Positions 17,028-28,442 of a stretch of 64,000 bases of DNA are shown one piece after another. Position numbers and translations under genes: made by a program. The notes under the pieces are model-generated. The model did no database searches and was not told the origin of the DNA. It saw only the letters and a list, made by a program, of their open reading frames with translations. Source of the DNA: Alviniconcha marisindica (taxonomy: Eukaryota; Mollusca; Gastropoda; Provannidae); assembly GCA_018857735.1 (NCBI GenBank), contig JABMCL010001849.1, forward strand, positions 257,001 through 321,000, in the 5' to 3' direction. Positions within the stretch are counted from its first letter, which is position 1. Each line of letters opens with the position of its first letter.

Positions 17028-17795
17028 ACCAATAACTGCTGACATGACCTGGAGTAGGACAAAATTGCCCCTGCTATGAGTATGACCTTGATCATCAACT
17101 CCTCATTCAGTAGCAGCACTGTGCCTGAAGATTGGAGAACCACATTTATCACACCTGTCTTTAAGAATGCTACCATTCAAAAAGTTCCGACCAATTTCCT
17201 TCACAAGTGTCGTCTGCAACTAGTGCAAGATCCTCGCATATTGTCATCAGTAGCATCATGCACTAAGACAACATCATCATAGCTCCTGAACAACATGGCT
17301 TCAGATGTGGTTGCTCATGAATGTGAAACCCAACTCCTTGGCCTAATCACTAAAATCAGTGAACTCGTGCATGACTTTCAGGCAGGGAAACTGGTAGACC
17401 TTGTGGGCTGGACTTCTCCAAGGCCTGCTTCACAAGTTGTCCCATTATGGGATCACCGGTAGAACAAACACATGGATCAAGAGCTTCCTGAGAGATCAAC
17501 AAGCTGTCATGTTGATGGTATGAAGTTGAACTTTGTCCCATGGGACTCAGAGGTGCCTTAAGGCAATGTTCTTGGCCCAGAATTGTTTGTCCTATACATC
17601 GTGACCTAGCTGCCACAACAGCCTACCTCCAGACTGAGACTGTTTGAAGATGACACCATCTGTCAGTGCCCCATCTCCACAGCTGAAGATCAAGCAATAC
17701 TCCAAAATGATCTAAACAATTTCTGTATGGGTGATGAGAAAGCAGATGGAACATGTGCTTCTACCCAAGCAGCTGGATTGACCTAGTTGGAGATG
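17028..17795 (+). pseudogene. Broken non-LTR reverse transcriptase inside TIR element 1
   Basis: Across several frames the plus strand gives successive reverse-transcriptase blocks: STVPEDWRTTFITPVFK, then CETQLLGLITKISELV, VDLVGW where a DFSKAFD motif would be expected, GNVLGPELFVLYIV, and a degenerate catalytic segment FEDDTICQCPIST where the family has FADD. Stops and frameshifts separate the blocks, so it is dead. It begins right after a TTATTTCAG acceptor-like site. It may be an old insertion into the element or a captured fragment. Confidence 0.75.
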
Positions 17796-18493
17796 TGACA
17801 TACACAAAATTCAATGTTGTTTCATGTTTGTAAGAGTTTTTCTTTTTCTTAGTGCTGTGCTGTTTGGTGTGCTTTCTCTTGAAACATTCAAGGTGCAGTT
17901 TCTTTTTATACTGTAGGAGGTGGTATGGTGTTTTAGACTTCTGTTAAATGTTGTTGTTTTGACTGAAGTATGAGATAGCCAGTCGGAAGTGCTCAACAGG
18001 GTTACAATGCTATAATTACAAGCCAATTGTATGTAATGCCTATCAAAAAGGAAGTTGCATGCAGTACTCTGGATCTAAGTACATACTACTTTACTACATT
18101 ATGTGTATTTTTATAGCTGAAGAGAAAGTTTAATGTTGTACTGTCACAAACTGATGTTCGACATTTTATGATTCTGCAGTAAAACAAAGCCAACAATCAT
18201 AAGTTGAATGTAGCACTGTGTTTAAATATATGTTTTTACATTTGTAGTTGAAGAGAAATGTAGAATCTTCAATAATTATTGCACTGTCAAGTCACATTTA
18301 TGACATTGTCATACTTTGCTGTAATGCTGATGTTCGACACTTTGTGTAGTTTTTTTGTGCTATGTCAAGAAAAGAAACAAATTCCTCAAAACTGACTTTC
18401 CAGTGTGTCTGTTACCTACGCTAGAATGTCTGAATGGCAGAATGGATGAAACTTTGTGTTTTTTGTTGTCAGAAAGAAAAGGTAAAATATTTA

Positions 18494-18687
18494 ATTATGT
18501 CGGATGTCAGGTATTGCGACAAACAGTACATGTCAATATTTTTGTAAGAAGTCAGGCTGCAATAAATTTATTTGAAAATACTTATGAGGACATCCTTAAT
18601 CTGTTTAAAGTGGTTGGGAATAAAAATAATAATTTACCAGCCATACAGTAGCACTTTTGTGTCGCAATCCCTGACATCCGACATAAT
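18494..18687. repeat. Subterminal inverted repeat of TIR element 1
   Basis: The 28-bp arm at 18494-18521 (with TGTCGGATGTCAGG and ATTGCGACA) is inverted at 18660-18687 with one mismatch. The spacer is 138 bp and the outer arm ends 179 bp from the right terminus. Element 2 has a corresponding pair at almost the same distances. Confidence 0.85.
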
Positions 18688-18866
18688 ATACTTTTCATCT
18701 TTTAAAGCTCGTTTTCTCAAAACTAATAAAGTCGTTATCTTCCACTTTGAAGTGATGATTACCAATATAGTAAACATTCTAAAAACCTACTTCTTTTTAC
18801 TTTATTTCATACTTTTTTCCTGACCTACTGTGTCCTCTTTTCATGCACACCTTTTGGCACTTAGTC

Positions 18867-19724
18867 ATGTATATATCCATGGGAGTCTTCGAAGAATTGT
18901 CAAACACTGACACATGTGACAGTCTGGGCTTCCTATTCCACTGTATGCAAATGATCCCTGAATCATTAACACCTGACACAGAAAATGAACCACCTTATTC
19001 AATACCCCCTGCCCCCACCCCTTTTCTAAACAACTCTTCTTTAGGGTGCTGTTGGATGCGGGTTTACCACAAAGGGTAAATTGCACGGCAGACATCAGGA
19101 CACACAAAACCAAGCTGACTATCACAATTATTCAATTCATTTTTACACACAGATTCTACGGTTTGACTCTCCACAGTAAAAAGAGCACCAAAAGCTGCCT
19201 CCTGGTTACTTTTCTCTTAGTTAACCCCTTTTCTGCCACAGCATTCTGTACCACTGATGATGCCAAATTTCCTTCCAAGAACATCTCAGAAAGGCTAAAC
19301 TCACCTGAAACATTCATTCTGAGAAAATTACTTTACATAAGAATGCATGGAAAAGTCAAAAATCAAGCAGGACACAAGGCCTAGAGGCAAACTGTAAACC
19401 TTTCGCTAAGGAACATGACGTCCGACAGACAGGAACAGCTTAAACCTACTCAAGACTAAACACGAGACACACACGGCCATTTAAATGCTACAGAACAATA
19501 GACAAGAAACATATTGTATACTTGTTCAGTGACTGTTGGTATTTAAGTGGACTATATCTTTGAGTATCACTGTATCAATGAGGCAGCGCACACAGATTCT
19601 GTTTCTAATGTACCATATGAGCTCAGTGAGTAAAAAACTTGAAAGAAAATGTTCAAAAGTGCACCCCATAAATTTGGATCCAAAGTAAAAAAACAATCAA
19701 CAGATAAGGTGCTCTGCGCTCTCA
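18867..19724. other. Intergenic, no gene
   Basis: No recognisable coding or RNA gene. A single GACGTCCGACAGACAGG at 19418-19434 matches the motif of the TIR elements although it lies outside element 1. TTAACCCCTTTTCTGCC near 19221 resembles one end of the piggyBac-like MITEs described below, but I see no matching second end. Confidence 0.4.
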
Positions 19725-20405
19725 AATGTAAGGCGCAACTTTAGTGGTGTCATGCTAGCATGACAGCTGATGAGCAAAACTTGATGAACGCATGCATCAT
19801 ACACAAAGGAAAGTGTCGTCTGCTGTAATATTGGAAAACGAAAACTTCAGAGAATCTATCACTCATAAAAACTTTGAATAAATGAAACAGTGTACATGGC
19901 ATCATTTTAGTTGACAATTGGTTAATTGGTTGATAACTGACTAACTAGTTCTTGGCCACAGGACTGAGGTACAGTTGAAATCAGGTACAGTTGAAATCAA
20001 GACTGCCACTCTTTTTTTCTCATTCAGTGTCCACTGTCAATGTGTGTTTTTGTTTTCAGTTATCTTCCAACTTTGAGTAAATGTTGATATATATATATCT
20101 ATATCTATATATATATATATATCTATATATATACATATATATGCTGACAACATGACTAGGGCTACAGGGTCATTCCAAATCCCATTTCTGGGACTGCATC
20201 CTCTGTCAGTTGCCAGGCCTCTATCACTGATCAGTTTGTCAAGGTATGTGATTTCTGTTTGTCTAATGCAGCAACTGATTCAGGTTAAAAACACTCTCAT
20301 CACCATTTCTGGGAAACGCGAGTGTGCCAGATTTGATTCAGACTACCAACTATAAGGCGCAGGGGTCAAAGTTTAGGCAAAATGTTTTGCCACATAGTCT
20401 GAAAA
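19725..20405. repeat. Dispersed 0.7-kb repeat, copy A
   Basis: This stretch is collinear with 45775-46480 in the same orientation. Shared blocks in order include CAACTTTAGTGGTGTCA, ACAGCTGATGAGCA, GTACATGGCAYCATTT, TTTTGTTTTCAGTT, TCACTGATCAGTTTG and a GCAGGGGT block near the right end. Copy A is interrupted by (TA)n-type sequence at about 20083-20145 and by a short direct repeat GGTACAGTTGAAATCA at 19968 and 19983. No coding capacity or clear terminal repeats are seen. Confidence 0.75.
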
Positions 20406-21230
20406 TGGCGGTAAGTAATGTGTTACATCATCTGATCGACTCTTACTGTAGCAAAAGTGTGCGCCTGCTCTCTCCAAATCCAGACAGACCTGTCTGCACG
20501 TATAACCCGCGGGCATCACCTCTGATACTGAGACTCTGAGTGATATGAGTACAAATCATAAACTTAGAGTTATAATAGAATGTACTGCTGTACCTAGTGT
20601 GTTTCCACACTACTCCAGCATCCTGAACATCCTTGCCACGTCATACGGATTTCTGCTGCTGCCACAGTGTTCTGCTATAGCCCTGCAAAGGTCCAGCAAC
20701 AGAGAAAGGCAATCAGCCTCATCTACAGCAGAGATGTAGAGAGCTTATGTTCTTGCCGTTGAGCTAATGGAGGGAACAGTGTTGTGGAGAGTGACACAGC
20801 GGGGGTGGGGGGTGCTAAAACTATCAGTTTAGGGCTAAGACTGCTAAAGGAGTACATGTATGGAGCATACAGGCTCAAAACTGATACCTGTGTACCACTG
20901 TACCAGGTCTGCAAGCCTCTCTAAACTAACACACCACCACCAGCCACTCTTTACGTTAATTACATTTTAATCTTAAATTAATGATGGATTTGTTGACTCA
21001 CTCCTTGTATAGATCTCTCTCAACACACAAGTCACAGCACACACAATACTGACATGCATAATGCAAAAGACATACACACACATAACACTGACACAGTATA
21101 CGGGAGTACTATGCACTCACACACAAATGTCAACACAGACACATACACACAGACGCTTTTTTTACACACACACACACACATGCACACACACACACATTGA
21201 CACTCTCTTTCCCTTATCACATTCTCTGTC
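20406..21230. other. Intergenic, CA-rich toward the right
   Basis: It contains no gene I can support. From about 21060 to 21195 it is dominated by ACACAC-rich microsatellite, which produces short Thr/His-rich frames on one strand and Val/Cys-rich frames on the other. Confidence 0.45.
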
Positions 21231-22226
21231 TCTGTTGTGGCACATTTTGTCACTACAGCATGTTTTGTCACTAAGGTCACACAAACACTAAGGTGACAAA
21301 ATGTGTCAAATTTGATGCACTGCCTGCACGTTTTGTCTCTCTGGCACGTTTTGTCATGACATCACGACATAGTGACGTGTCGAAAGGTCCACTTGCTGCA
21401 TGTTTTGTCACCCCTTCGCTAGCAACACTATAATCTGTCTTTCCTTTCCCTTGATGTGTTGGTGTGCGCATGCGCGTGTTGGTGTGCATTTGTCTGTGGC
21501 AGCACGCGCACACGCCCATGTGTGTGTTGTGGTGTAGTGTTGTTTTATTATCCCCACCTCAATCAGTGCTAAACTGAAATTCTGTATTGCTCTGAGTAAA
21601 CTACGAGGCTACTGTTGCCCGTAGCACTGTGAACTTCTTTTGCAAATTGTCTTTCCAGCCCCCAACCACATTTGATCCTTCCACCGACAATGAAACCCCC
21701 CTGAGAGAGAGAAAGGAGCATCAACAGCAATCGACAGACATCACACACATAACAAAAGACACAAGAACAGAGTCCTAAACCTCTTAAGGTAACTGTCGCC
21801 TGGCTCGCAAATATTATAAAGAGCATAAAATCCTCCAAATGTACATAATTTCTTAAAAGAGGGAGCACTTGAAAGCACTGGGTACTCAGTATTTCTGCAT
21901 CTGCAGTACCCATCTGATGGATCATCAGAACACACCCACGCGTGTGCGTGTGCAACAACACACACACACAGGTGACCCCCCCCCCCCCAACATACACACA
22001 CACAATGCATATACACACACACACACACACACAAACACACAAGTAACATACACAATATCACATGTACTGATATCCAAGTGAAAAAATGCCCACACAATTT
22101 GTCACTACTTCGTTGGTGACAAAATGTGCAGGCATCGCTGCACATTTTGTCACCTTAGTGACCTTTTGTTATTTTGTCACCCCTAGTGACAAAACATGCT
22201 GTAGTGACAAAACATGCCACAACAGT
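21231..22226. mobile_element. Long-inverted-repeat (foldback-like) element
   Basis: The left arm from 21231 begins CTGTTGTGGCACATTTTGTC, then ACTACAGCATGTTTTGTCAC. The right arm near 22090-22226 is its inverse, ending GACAAAACATGCCACAACAG. Arms of about 100 to 150 bp are built from short direct sub-repeats of TTTTGTCAC. The centre holds CA-rich microsatellite and a C-run at 21977-21988, with no transposase. This layout resembles foldback elements or long-TIR MITEs. The right end lies 280 bp beyond the RNF139 stop, so transcripts of that gene may include it. Confidence 0.65.
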
Positions 22227-22506
22227 CTCCTCTGTAGCATGCTGTCATACATTATTACATACAATATTTATAATATCTTACATATATGATGTATGCCAAG
22301 CCTCAGCTCATGCACAGCATGGCCAAGCTGACAAATGAATGACTTGATAAATAAAAAATAAGACATCTGTATATATAAAGCTGATGGGCATGATTTCATT
22401 CAGCGGCTGAAACTTAAGTAGAAGCAAGTTACACCTTACAACTTTATGACACCTGGGCAACATTTCAAGACCTCAACACTCTGACTCAGGAGCCTAGGAG
22501 TTGACG

Positions 22507-24753
22507 CTACCGAGGGGGATTTCTTCCAAAGCCTTGCCGCTGGCGTGGCACATTGTGCCTGTCCACGTGGTTGTCCATGATTTGTTGGTAGGCCGGTGGA
22601 GGTAGCTGAGCTTGATGCTCCTGGGGATGCCACTGCACCAGCGCATTGTGGTTGTTGTGCAAAAAGTCTGCTGCGCCCATGGGGATGTCGCCATTGTCCT
22701 CCCCGACCCCGACCCCTTTTCCCTCCGGTGCCTGGTTTTCCTCACAGATAATGTTGTGGCACAGAGGGCATTTGTCCTGAACGTACAGCCACTTGCGCAG
22801 GCAGACCGCGTGGAAAAAGTGTCTGCACTTGGTGATGCGGGCGGTCTTGAGGTCCTGGTAGCAAATGGCGCATACGTCGCTGTGAGCCTCCAGCTGCTCC
22901 TTGGTGGCTTCATCCAGGGCAGCGATGCGAGAGACGGCTCGTCTGCGGTTAATAAACACCCGCCAGCCATCTTTGGCCTGGCACCAGATGTTGAAGTACG
23001 CATGGATGCACATCATCAGGGCCCGGATGGCACCCCCAGACTCAAAGAACATGATCCAGGCCCCATTGCAAAACAGGAAGATGCCAAACAGGAACTCAAT
23101 GGTGTTGCCCAAGGACTGGACATAGTAGACATAATCATCCAGCTTTTCCCAGAAGTTCTCCTTGTAAGCGTCCATCATGAAGAGGGTGTAGACGGTGAGA
23201 GTGATGAGCACCTTGATGATGATCTCCACGCAGAAGGCGGACACGGCCAAGAGCCAGGTGCTGACCTCATGGTGCTGCCACAGGTATACCATCAACCAGG
23301 AAGGGAACACCACCAGCACAACGCACATGCCCAGCGGACGCAGGTGGTTGGACAGAATCCCAGAGCGGGAGGCGCTGACGTTCATGAGCAGCGGGTTGAC
23401 CATGCTGTGCATGAAGTGGAGGATGGCCGTGGACAGGAGGCAGAAGTTGCGGTACAGCCGCACCAGGCGCCGCTCAACGTCCATCCCCGTCAGGCCCGTC
23501 TGCAGCGCCAGGATGAAGAAGAGCACGGAGGTGACCGTCCCTATGCTGCGCTCCTCCTCCTGGTCGGTGCCCAGCACCCAGGCCACCAGGATGCCCAGGT
23601 AGGACGTCATGAGGGCCAGCATGGAGGAGAAGCTGAGCAAGGCCACCCAGGTCTCGCAGCTCCCCGCCAGCAGGTGGTACAACAGCTCCCAGTTCATCTC
23701 CCACGACTTGCTGAAGTCGACGGAGGCCGTCTTCACAAAGTGGTGGTAGACCGACTCGTGCACAAACCCGCCTATCAACCACAGCAGCCGCACGACAAAC
23801 ATAGTCCGCAGCACATTTGGCACCTGCAGCCGGATCCAGTGGTTGGCGACGTAGTCTGTGACGCCTATAACCTGGAACATGGCCAGCTCTGACTTGAACG
23901 CGCGGGGCAGGTCCAAGACCCAGAAAGTGAACGCCTGCACCCAGTCCACGACCAGCAGCAGGAAGGGCAGGAGGCTGGACAGCAGAAGGGTCAAGGGGAT
24001 GGAGTCGGGAAGGACGCGGTGGAGCACCGCATGGGTCAGCGGCAGCGTGAAGGACAGGTACAGCAGCAGCTGCACCACCACCGCCATCCTGTTGTTGTTC
24101 TCCACCTGCTGATAGGACGGGCGGCTGGTGCGCAGCGCGATGAAGAGCTGGGCCAGCGAGATCTGCACCACCGCGCTGGCCAGCAATGTCCTGGGGTCGT
24201 GAGCCAAAGGGTGCGCCCGGCCGCTGGAGTTGTAGTTAAGGTTGAGGGTGAAGGTGGTGCTGCCGGGCGCAATGATCTTGGTGCTCCACACATGGGACAG
24301 CACCAGCAGTCCCAACGACAGCAGGTAGCTGTAGGCTTCCTGGAGCTGCTGGATGGGCAGGCAGAACAGCACCAGCATGGCGCAGGCCACTGAAACAGCC
24401 AACCACTCAATCAGTCAAACATACAGCTAGCACTGCAGATAGGAATCTGCTTAGGGATGCAGGGTTTTGCTTAGTTTCAGAACTTCCCTCATCATCTATT
24501 CCAGCTGACTCGGTAAACAATTGTCGGTCCTCTTAATTGCTTTAAAGTTAAACATAAGTAATAAATAATAATAATAAAGGGGGTTTCTGTAGCTCCCATC
24601 TACTGCACAAGGTGGGAGCACAGGGCATGTGCAATCAACATGACGCAGGAGTCCCCCATCTGTGTGTCAACTTAAAATACTTACTAACACTAGTGACAGA
24701 CCTGCAGTTGTGTGTCAAAAACTGTTACTGGGAGCATTGGAGTTATTCCCTTA

Positions 24754-24819
<66 letters not shown>

Positions 24820-27800
24820 CCTGTGCCAAAAGGTGCTCGGCGAGGACCATCCATTTTTTGGTCGTAAATGCTTCTTCAGGCTTAAGTTTTCTCTGAACAA
24901 ACCTAACTTTATCTGAAAGAGTATGCATCAAAGAGATAATAAAGATAAACTTGACTCCCAAAGTCAGTTTTGAGTTAGTAAAATATGAAAATTTACCCCC
25001 AAGTCCGGCCGAAAATCGGCAAAGGAAGGGTGGACATTTCGGGTGCACCGCTTCAGTTGTCGTTTTGTTTTCATCTTTCTTCTTTAGGCAATTTTCCCTT
25101 TGCTGCTTGACAGGACATAGTCAAAGCTTTTTAATGCTTGAGAAGACGGCTCATAACTATTTGTAAACTCTGAATAATTGAAATAAACATATGTTTATTT
25201 CGATCGAAAAGCATTGGGTCCGGTTCCGATGCTGACGAAAACGTTCGTCTGCTACTATTCCCTGCGGACTTGTGGGTGGTGAAACAAAGAAGCTGTTGCT
25301 AAAATCAGTGTTTAGTCGAAAGCAGTGATAATAAAAGCGTTGGATTCCGTTCGTAATAAACAATTTCAAGTTTAAAATTTAAAGTTTTTATTTTGTCAGT
25401 CCGTTACGATCGAAAAAATTGCCGATTCTGGGGATAAACGTCGATTTTGTGACACGCGGTCTTTTTGCACAAAGCGCGGCCATGTTTACCCACAGTGCTT
25501 GCGCCTACTTTCTCTTCAAACATGGTGCCAACAAGGAACTGGTGAGTGAATTTTCGATTTGGGTCATGTACCTTTTTACAGTTTCGATCGAAATGTGATG
25601 TTGCGTCCGACAGATTAAATAGTTACTTTTCATTGATACACGTTATTTTTGCATTTTCATTCGTAATTGTAAGCGAAGTGACCATTATTAAACAGGTTTC
25701 GTCGGCAGTGTGCAAATTCAAAGTGATGTCTTCGTTCGATAGCCCGCTGTTTCTCGGATGACACAAGCGGGCCTAGGTCAGTGTTTCGATCGCGAGTGAC
25801 CGAATTTTGCACAGTAATGTCCACGTTTCGATCAACGAACTAGTTTTTTTCTTAGTGTTTCGACTGAAAGAGAAAAACTATACGTTCAAGTGTTTACTTC
25901 GTAATGGCGAAAATACCGTGTTTACGACGGCACACCGTTTCGGAGTTGATTTGCCACTGTCGGACAGCGTTTTTTCATTGTTCAGTCGATCGGAACAGCA
26001 TGATGCCATGACACAAATTCTTACTCCTCAATACACTTCTGCAACTCTACAGGTTTATTATTGCCGTCTGTGATGTGAACTAAGAGTTAAAAAAGGCATA
26101 GCCGTAAATTATCTATTTATACCAATTTATACAAATTGTACAAACACACAACAACAACAAAAAGAAGAAGAAAGAAAAAGAAAAGAAGCATTACCATGAC
26201 ATTAACATTGTGATTAGGGAGATGTTTTTTTTAATTATTTTATCTTCCCAGGCCTTCCCATTTCCTTGGGATGAATAAAGCATATTGTTATTGTTGTTTT
26301 GATTCTATTTCTAGCAGGACAGATGCATTCTAAAGTGTGTGCTGAAACTAGTGAAAGCCAGAATAGAATTTCTTAACTGATGTAGTTTTATATGTGCATT
26401 GCAGTACAAATACAATACAGTGCAGCATATAAAGTGAATTATTGTGACAATTCACTATAAATATGCAACATGAAGACAAAAAATTCATACAACACAAAAT
26501 ACAATACACTGTGGCACAATGTAGGGTGGGGGTGGAAGTTAGTAGGGATGAAAAGACCAAATGAACAGAAATTAAAAAAGGAGGGTAACCTGGTATTTGT
26601 GTTATTATGTTTCAACTACAGCACTATATATATATTAGTAAAAAATATTACCTAATGTCTGATATAGATATGTATATATATTCGGGGAAAGTCAAAACAC
26701 ACACACGTGTGCGTGCAGACACACACAATATCTTATATGCATGTAGGTCTCCAGAGTTGCATACCTATAAATAAGGAGACATATCCTCAAAAACAGTTGT
26801 TATATTGCCTTATTTTGTACACATGCATGTTTCTTTTCAGGCTAAAGAGGTCGATGCTCCAAAAGGGCAAGAGCAAGTGTTTTTCATGACACAGCAGGGA
26901 CAACATTAGTGGAGCATGAAGCCAGATTCGTCCTGGGAAGCACTGCAGTACTTAGGAACAGCAAGAAATAAAGATATGTCTCAATGCTGAATGCCAACTC
27001 ACTGAAAACAAATCTTTTAAATTGATTAGGATGGAAGAATTAGTGTTAACATGGAAATTCTCTATGCTTTGTCATCAGTTTCCAGATTTTGCATTACTGT
27101 TTCTGGTTACTTACAATGTGTTACAGTTGTTATTCCAGGTAGTGAGACTTGAATGCCAAATCAATGTCTTTCGTAATTGAATTTTACCTGCTGTTAACAA
27201 TAGGGTATAGGGTGAATGTACATTTGTAATTCACATGGTTTTCTGTTTTGTCAATGAAAGATAATAATGACAACTTGGCTGTACTTTTTCTAAGTCACAT
27301 ACTGACTGTCCAGTGTTACATATTCCATTGTGTCCTCTGATATGCGAGGCATCCGACAGTGCATTACTTTAAATAATGGTTTCGGCCTTGTTCAGTATTT
27401 ACAGCAATGTGTCAGATGTAGGAAACTAAGTGATTTTATTAGCTGTGCATATGTTTTACAGGAAAGGAAGTGTTGTGTCCACCATAGAGTTGTTACATCC
27501 AACAGATAAAATGCTGAAAAAGGGCCTTTGACAAAATTACAACTATACAAGCAACTTGTTTAGTGCTGCAGTCATTAAAACCACTACTAAATCAGCTGGT
27601 AACATTTTGTTGCAGTGTAGGGAAATCAGCACTGTTATTTTATAAGCTGTGTATTGTGAGCATGGGAAATGTTATGTCCATCCAATAATCGTTACATCCG
27701 ACAGATAAAATGTAAAAAAATGTCGTTGATGACCTTATTTCATGCTGCAGTCATGGAAACAACTATGCTTCATAAATTCTAATAAACACATCCTATTTTT

Positions 27801-28238
27801 GATTCAGTGTTGTGTTTCATTTTCATTTTATTAAAAAAATTAAAGTAGCAGTCTGTCGGATGTAACACAGGACATCATTGTTATGATTTTGAATATGAAA
27901 TAAAAAGTGAATGAGTCAATTTAAGTTTTACTGTCTTGTTATAAACGATGGATGTTTTTTTCCCCACAGATTGATAGCAATCATTAAATTCCAAGGATTA
28001 AATCAAAACAAACATTGTGTCCTGTGTTGCATCCGACAGATTCAGGTGTCCGTCTTTAAATGTCTTTTTCTCAGACTTGCTTCATCAAGTTATCTTTTTA
28101 AGACCTGAAATGTATATAAAAAAGACTTATCTTTTAAATGGTGTTACTTGCTAAATGACTTTTCTGCTTTTATTTTTCACCCTAATGTCCACCTTCTAAG
28201 CAGCACCTTTTGGCACATGCTCATATATATATATATAA

Positions 28239-28282
<44 letters not shown>

Positions 28283-28410
28283 ATATATCAGTATAAGGCC
28301 CTTTTTCTTTTTCCTGTGAATTGCAAGCAGTACCCGACAAGTAAGCAGTGTGCATGTGTGTGTGTGTGTGTGTATACATGTGTATGTGTGTGTGTATGTG
28401 TGTGTGTGTA

Positions 28411-28442
<32 letters not shown>

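Larger units (their letters stand above)
15603..18866. mobile_element. TIR element 1, about 3.26 kb, unrecognised family
   Basis: The left end GACTAAGTGCCAAAAGGTG at 15603-15621 is repeated in inverted orientation as CACCTTTTGGCACTTAGTC at 18848-18866. The element lies at a (TA)n tract. Its left 0.9 kb is CpG-richer than the surroundings and carries several GACGTCCGAC motifs (16186, 16358, 16374). An ATG mini-exon at 16292-16329 ends in a GTATCG donor. The right part has an inverted-repeat pair at 18494-18521 and 18660-18687. No transposase is recognisable; a broken reverse transcriptase lies inside. Element 2 at 24817-28222 shares termini and layout. It is probably non-autonomous, and the superfamily is unassigned. 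Confidence 0.75.
24817..28222. mobile_element. TIR element 2, about 3.4 kb, same family layout as element 1
   Basis: The left end GAGCCTGTGCCAAAAGGTGC is inverted at the right as GCACCTTTTGGCACATGCTC, with one mismatch. Both ends abut (TA)n. The left third is CpG-rich with repeated TTTCGATCG-type motifs (25198, 25407, 25581, 25784) and an ATG mini-exon at 25522-25541. The right half carries repeated CATCCGACAG motifs (27350, 27695, 28031, inverted at 27856), two of them arranged as a subterminal inverted repeat. No transposase is visible, so it is probably non-autonomous. It sits in RNF139 intron 1. Confidence 0.75.

Noticed and set aside
21569..22145. 157- and 134-residue Cys/Val-rich frames on the minus strand
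   Set aside because: Both run through CA/GT microsatellite inside the foldback-like element and lack splice or family support.
22612..23892. 426-residue open frame on the plus strand
   Set aside because: It is the antisense shadow of RNF139 exon 2, with His/Gln/Asp-rich composition typical of reversed GC-rich coding sequence and no family features.
24612..25048. Ile-Tyr repeat proteins around 24740-24820 and at 28148-28531
   Set aside because: They are artefacts of (TA)n and (GT)n microsatellites.
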